A stretch of 6,834 nt of DNA, from contig JAAUPU010000154.1 of NCBI GenBank assembly GCA_012032975.1, positions 1 through 6,834 on the forward strand, read 5' to 3'. The notes below the pieces were generated by a model. It was not told the origin of the DNA and ran no database searches. It saw only the letters and a program-made list of their open reading frames with translations. Position numbers and translations under genes: made by a program. This document shows, piece after piece, positions 5,990 through 6,834 of the stretch (the stretch's first letter is position 1; each line of letters opens with the position of its first letter). The DNA is from Caldilineaceae bacterium (GTDB lineage Bacteria; Chloroflexota; Anaerolineae; Caldilineales; Caldilineaceae).

Positions 5990-6026
5990 AAAAAAGGTGA
6001 GGCTTCGGTACAAAAGCCCCACCTTT
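5990..6026 (-). terminator. Intrinsic terminator of the GlsB/YeaQ-type gene
   Basis: On the minus strand AAAGGTGGGGCTT (6026-6014) pairs with AAGCCTCACCTTT (6005-5993), 13 bp with one G-U pair and an 8-base loop, followed by a run of six T (5995-5990). It starts 24 bases after the stop codon at 6050. This is an ideal rho-independent terminator for the minus strand and isolates the gene from the secreted-protein gene downstream. Confidence 0.92.
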
Positions 6027-6049
6027 GCAACAAACCGTTTTGGCAGCCA

Positions 6050-6292
6050 CTAACTGCGAATCTTGCCCATGATCCAAAGCAGGATGACCGCGCCAAGGAT
6101 GGCGACGATAAAGCTGGTCAGATCGAAGCCGGTGACCCCCGCACCGCCGAAGAAACTCATGATAAAACCACCGATGAACGCGCCCACAATACCGACGACG
6201 ATGTTCATGATCAGGCCACCACCGCGTCCAGTGATACGGTGGGCTATCCAGCCAGCGATTGCGCCAAAGACGATCCATGCCAAGATACCCAT
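6050..6292 (-). CDS. GlsB/YeaQ/YmgE family (transglycosylase-associated) small membrane protein
   Basis: An 80-residue integral membrane protein with three predicted helices: residues about 3-18 (LAWIVFGAIAGWIA), 26-48 and 58-76 (TSFIVAILGAVILLWIMG). The N-terminal MGILAWIVFGAIAGWIAHRI, the glycine-rich TGRGGG turn and the G-x-x-G pattern in helix 2 (NIVVGIVGAFIGG) are hallmarks of the family, whose usual length is about 80-100. The start ATG 6292 is fixed by AAAAGGAG 7 bases upstream; longer in-frame starts would add a non-family N-terminus of 58 residues. Members sit in the cytoplasmic membrane and are often linked to general or envelope stress; the older name 'transglycosylase-associated' does not mean enzymatic activity. 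It is a single-gene unit with its own promoter (6323-6350) and terminator (5990-6026). Confidence 0.93.
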   Translation of the reverse strand: MGILAWIVFGAIAGWIAHRITGRGGGLIMNIVVGIVGAFIGGFIMSFFGGAGVTGFDLTSFIVAILGAVILLWIMGKIRS

Positions 6293-6322
6293 GTGTTTGC
6301 TCCTTTTCTGCGTGTTGCTCGG

Positions 6323-6350
6323 ATGATAGAGTGCGATTGCTTGATGCCAA
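6323..6350 (-). promoter_or_regulatory. Sigma-70-like promoter of the GlsB/YeaQ-type gene
   Basis: On the minus strand TTGGCA (6350-6345) and TATCAT (6328-6323) each match five of six consensus bases, with a 16-base spacer. A start near 6316 gives a leader of about 24 bases containing AAAAGGAG and the ATG at 6292, which is an economical, convincing arrangement. Confidence 0.65.
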
Positions 6351-6665
6351 ACAGATATGGGGAGTAGTCGTTCGAAAGTACCGCCGCCAGTGGCTCCTTG
6401 TGGTGCTCTGGCGCCGTGGCAAGCTACCGGCTGTCGAATTGGCAAGATATCGCCACAATTGGCCAAGCAGTGTCTGTCAACAAGAGTGAATTGTCTGGGC
6501 AGAAAGTGTTACGAAGTGTGAGACAATAGTACGAGCAATTGAAGGCGGTGTCAAATGCGAAAAAAGTTCCCAGGTTCTCGGGTGACAGTCGAGCGAGTTG
6601 CAGATCCTACCAAAGAGTCGTCCGCCAGATTTCGCCGGAAATCGAGAGACTGGGCGCATCCGTGA
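6351..6665. other. Intergenic region with no supported gene
   Basis: Between the GlsB/YeaQ-type promoter and the gene entering from the right, ORFs in all frames are short and lack family resemblance. The supported content is the second promoter at 6526-6554. There is also a GCCAATT direct repeat near 6440-6463, whose 19-base period is compatible with a regulator site but too slight to call. Confidence 0.5.
6526..6554 (-). promoter_or_regulatory. Near-consensus promoter without an assigned gene
   Basis: On the minus strand a perfect -35 TTGACA (6554-6549) is followed by exactly 17 bases and TACTAT (6531-6526). Transcription would start near 6519, over 220 bases before the GlsB/YeaQ-type start. 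It may be a second, distal promoter of that gene with a long leader, or drive a short RNA ending before 6323. I see no clear terminator within the leader. Confidence 0.5.
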
Positions 6666-6834
6666 TCAGCGTGGACGGGCGACGACGATCTCCCGTGCCT
6701 TGATCACCCGGTCGACGCGGTGGGCCAACTGGTCATAGCCTCGCTCTGTCCTGACCGAGAACGCACCACTTGCCTCCACCAAAGCGACCATGGCCGCCCG
6801 TTCGAATCGGGTCGCATCCCACGAAAAGACCAGC
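6666..6834 (-). CDS. C-terminal fragment of an unidentified protein
   Basis: The minus-strand frame is open from the right edge to a TGA at 6666-6668, giving the last 55 residues (first full codon at 6833). The other two minus frames are interrupted, and codon third positions here are G/C-rich, so this is very probably coding. The fragment begins LVFSWDATRFERAAMVALVE and ends DRVIKAREIVVARPR; it reads as two amphipathic helices around a short strand. No diagnostic motif is present, so I give no function. It points toward the GlsB/YeaQ-type gene but is separated from it by 373 bases and two promoters. Confidence 0.65.
   Translation of the reverse strand, partial: LVFSWDATRFERAAMVALVEASGAFSVRTERGYDQLAHRVDRVIKAREIVVARPR

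Noticed and set aside
5934..6458. Minus-strand ORF of 174 codons over the GlsB/YeaQ-type gene.
   Set aside because: It runs in another frame through the gene and through its terminator. The family match of the 80-residue frame decides.
6560..6590. T-run after a CCC...GGG stem on the minus strand as a terminator for the edge gene.
   Set aside because: Only three G-C pairs hold the stem and it lies about 75 bases after the stop; too weak to call.
6555..6665. Plus-strand ORF of 36 codons (begins MRKKFPGSR), ending one base before the stop of the edge gene, with AAGG 9 bases upstream.
   Set aside because: It is short and basic, resembles no family, and overlaps the -35 of the minus-strand promoter. 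It could be chance, and I have no further support for it.

Overview
The window is ordinary bacterial chromosome: GC-rich by eye, with compact genes, good AGGAG-type ribosome binding sites and sigma-70-like promoters. The mix of an enolase-superfamily sugar-acid dehydratase, a DUF6544-type membrane protein, a lone proB, a GlsB/YeaQ-type membrane protein and a lineage-restricted secreted protein reminds me of Chloroflexota (Caldilineae/Anaerolineae-like). That placement is an impression from remembered family members and no marker gene here proves it.

Left part (1-2469). The 3' end of a mandelate racemase/galactonate dehydratase-type enolase-superfamily gene (+) meets, tail to tail, a two-domain GNAT acetyltransferase gene (-; 327-1175). 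The leader of that acetyltransferase is the most interesting piece of the window. It holds a 29-codon ORF behind a Shine-Dalgarno with 10 consecutive anti-SD matches. Between this ORF and the GNAT start are nested inverted repeats whose outermost pair joins the last sense codons of the small ORF to the GNAT ribosome binding site. This is the layout of a translational attenuator. On the + strand, 1425-1602 looks like a small membrane-protein gene broken by a +1 frameshift, followed at once by an intact gene (1615-2460) for a single-pass membrane protein of the DUF6544 family.

Middle part (2470-4305). A minus-strand operon reads from an extended -10 promoter overlapped by a 12-bp-arm palindrome, through a YhhY-like GNAT acetyltransferase carrying a single-base deletion, into proB (glutamate 5-kinase with PUA domain). 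ProB makes gamma-glutamyl phosphate for proline synthesis. No proA is in the window.

Right part (4306-6834). All genes lie on the minus strand and are probably separate units. A 468-residue exported protein of unknown function (signal peptide, beta-rich body, two cysteine pairs) ends before a strong hairpin terminator. A GlsB/YeaQ/YmgE-type three-helix membrane protein has its own promoter and an ideal intrinsic terminator. The C-terminal 55 codons of an unidentified gene enter from the right edge. The 6293-6665 intergenic region also holds a near-consensus second promoter with no obvious gene of its own.

I did not find mobile elements, CRISPR arrays, tRNA or rRNA genes.
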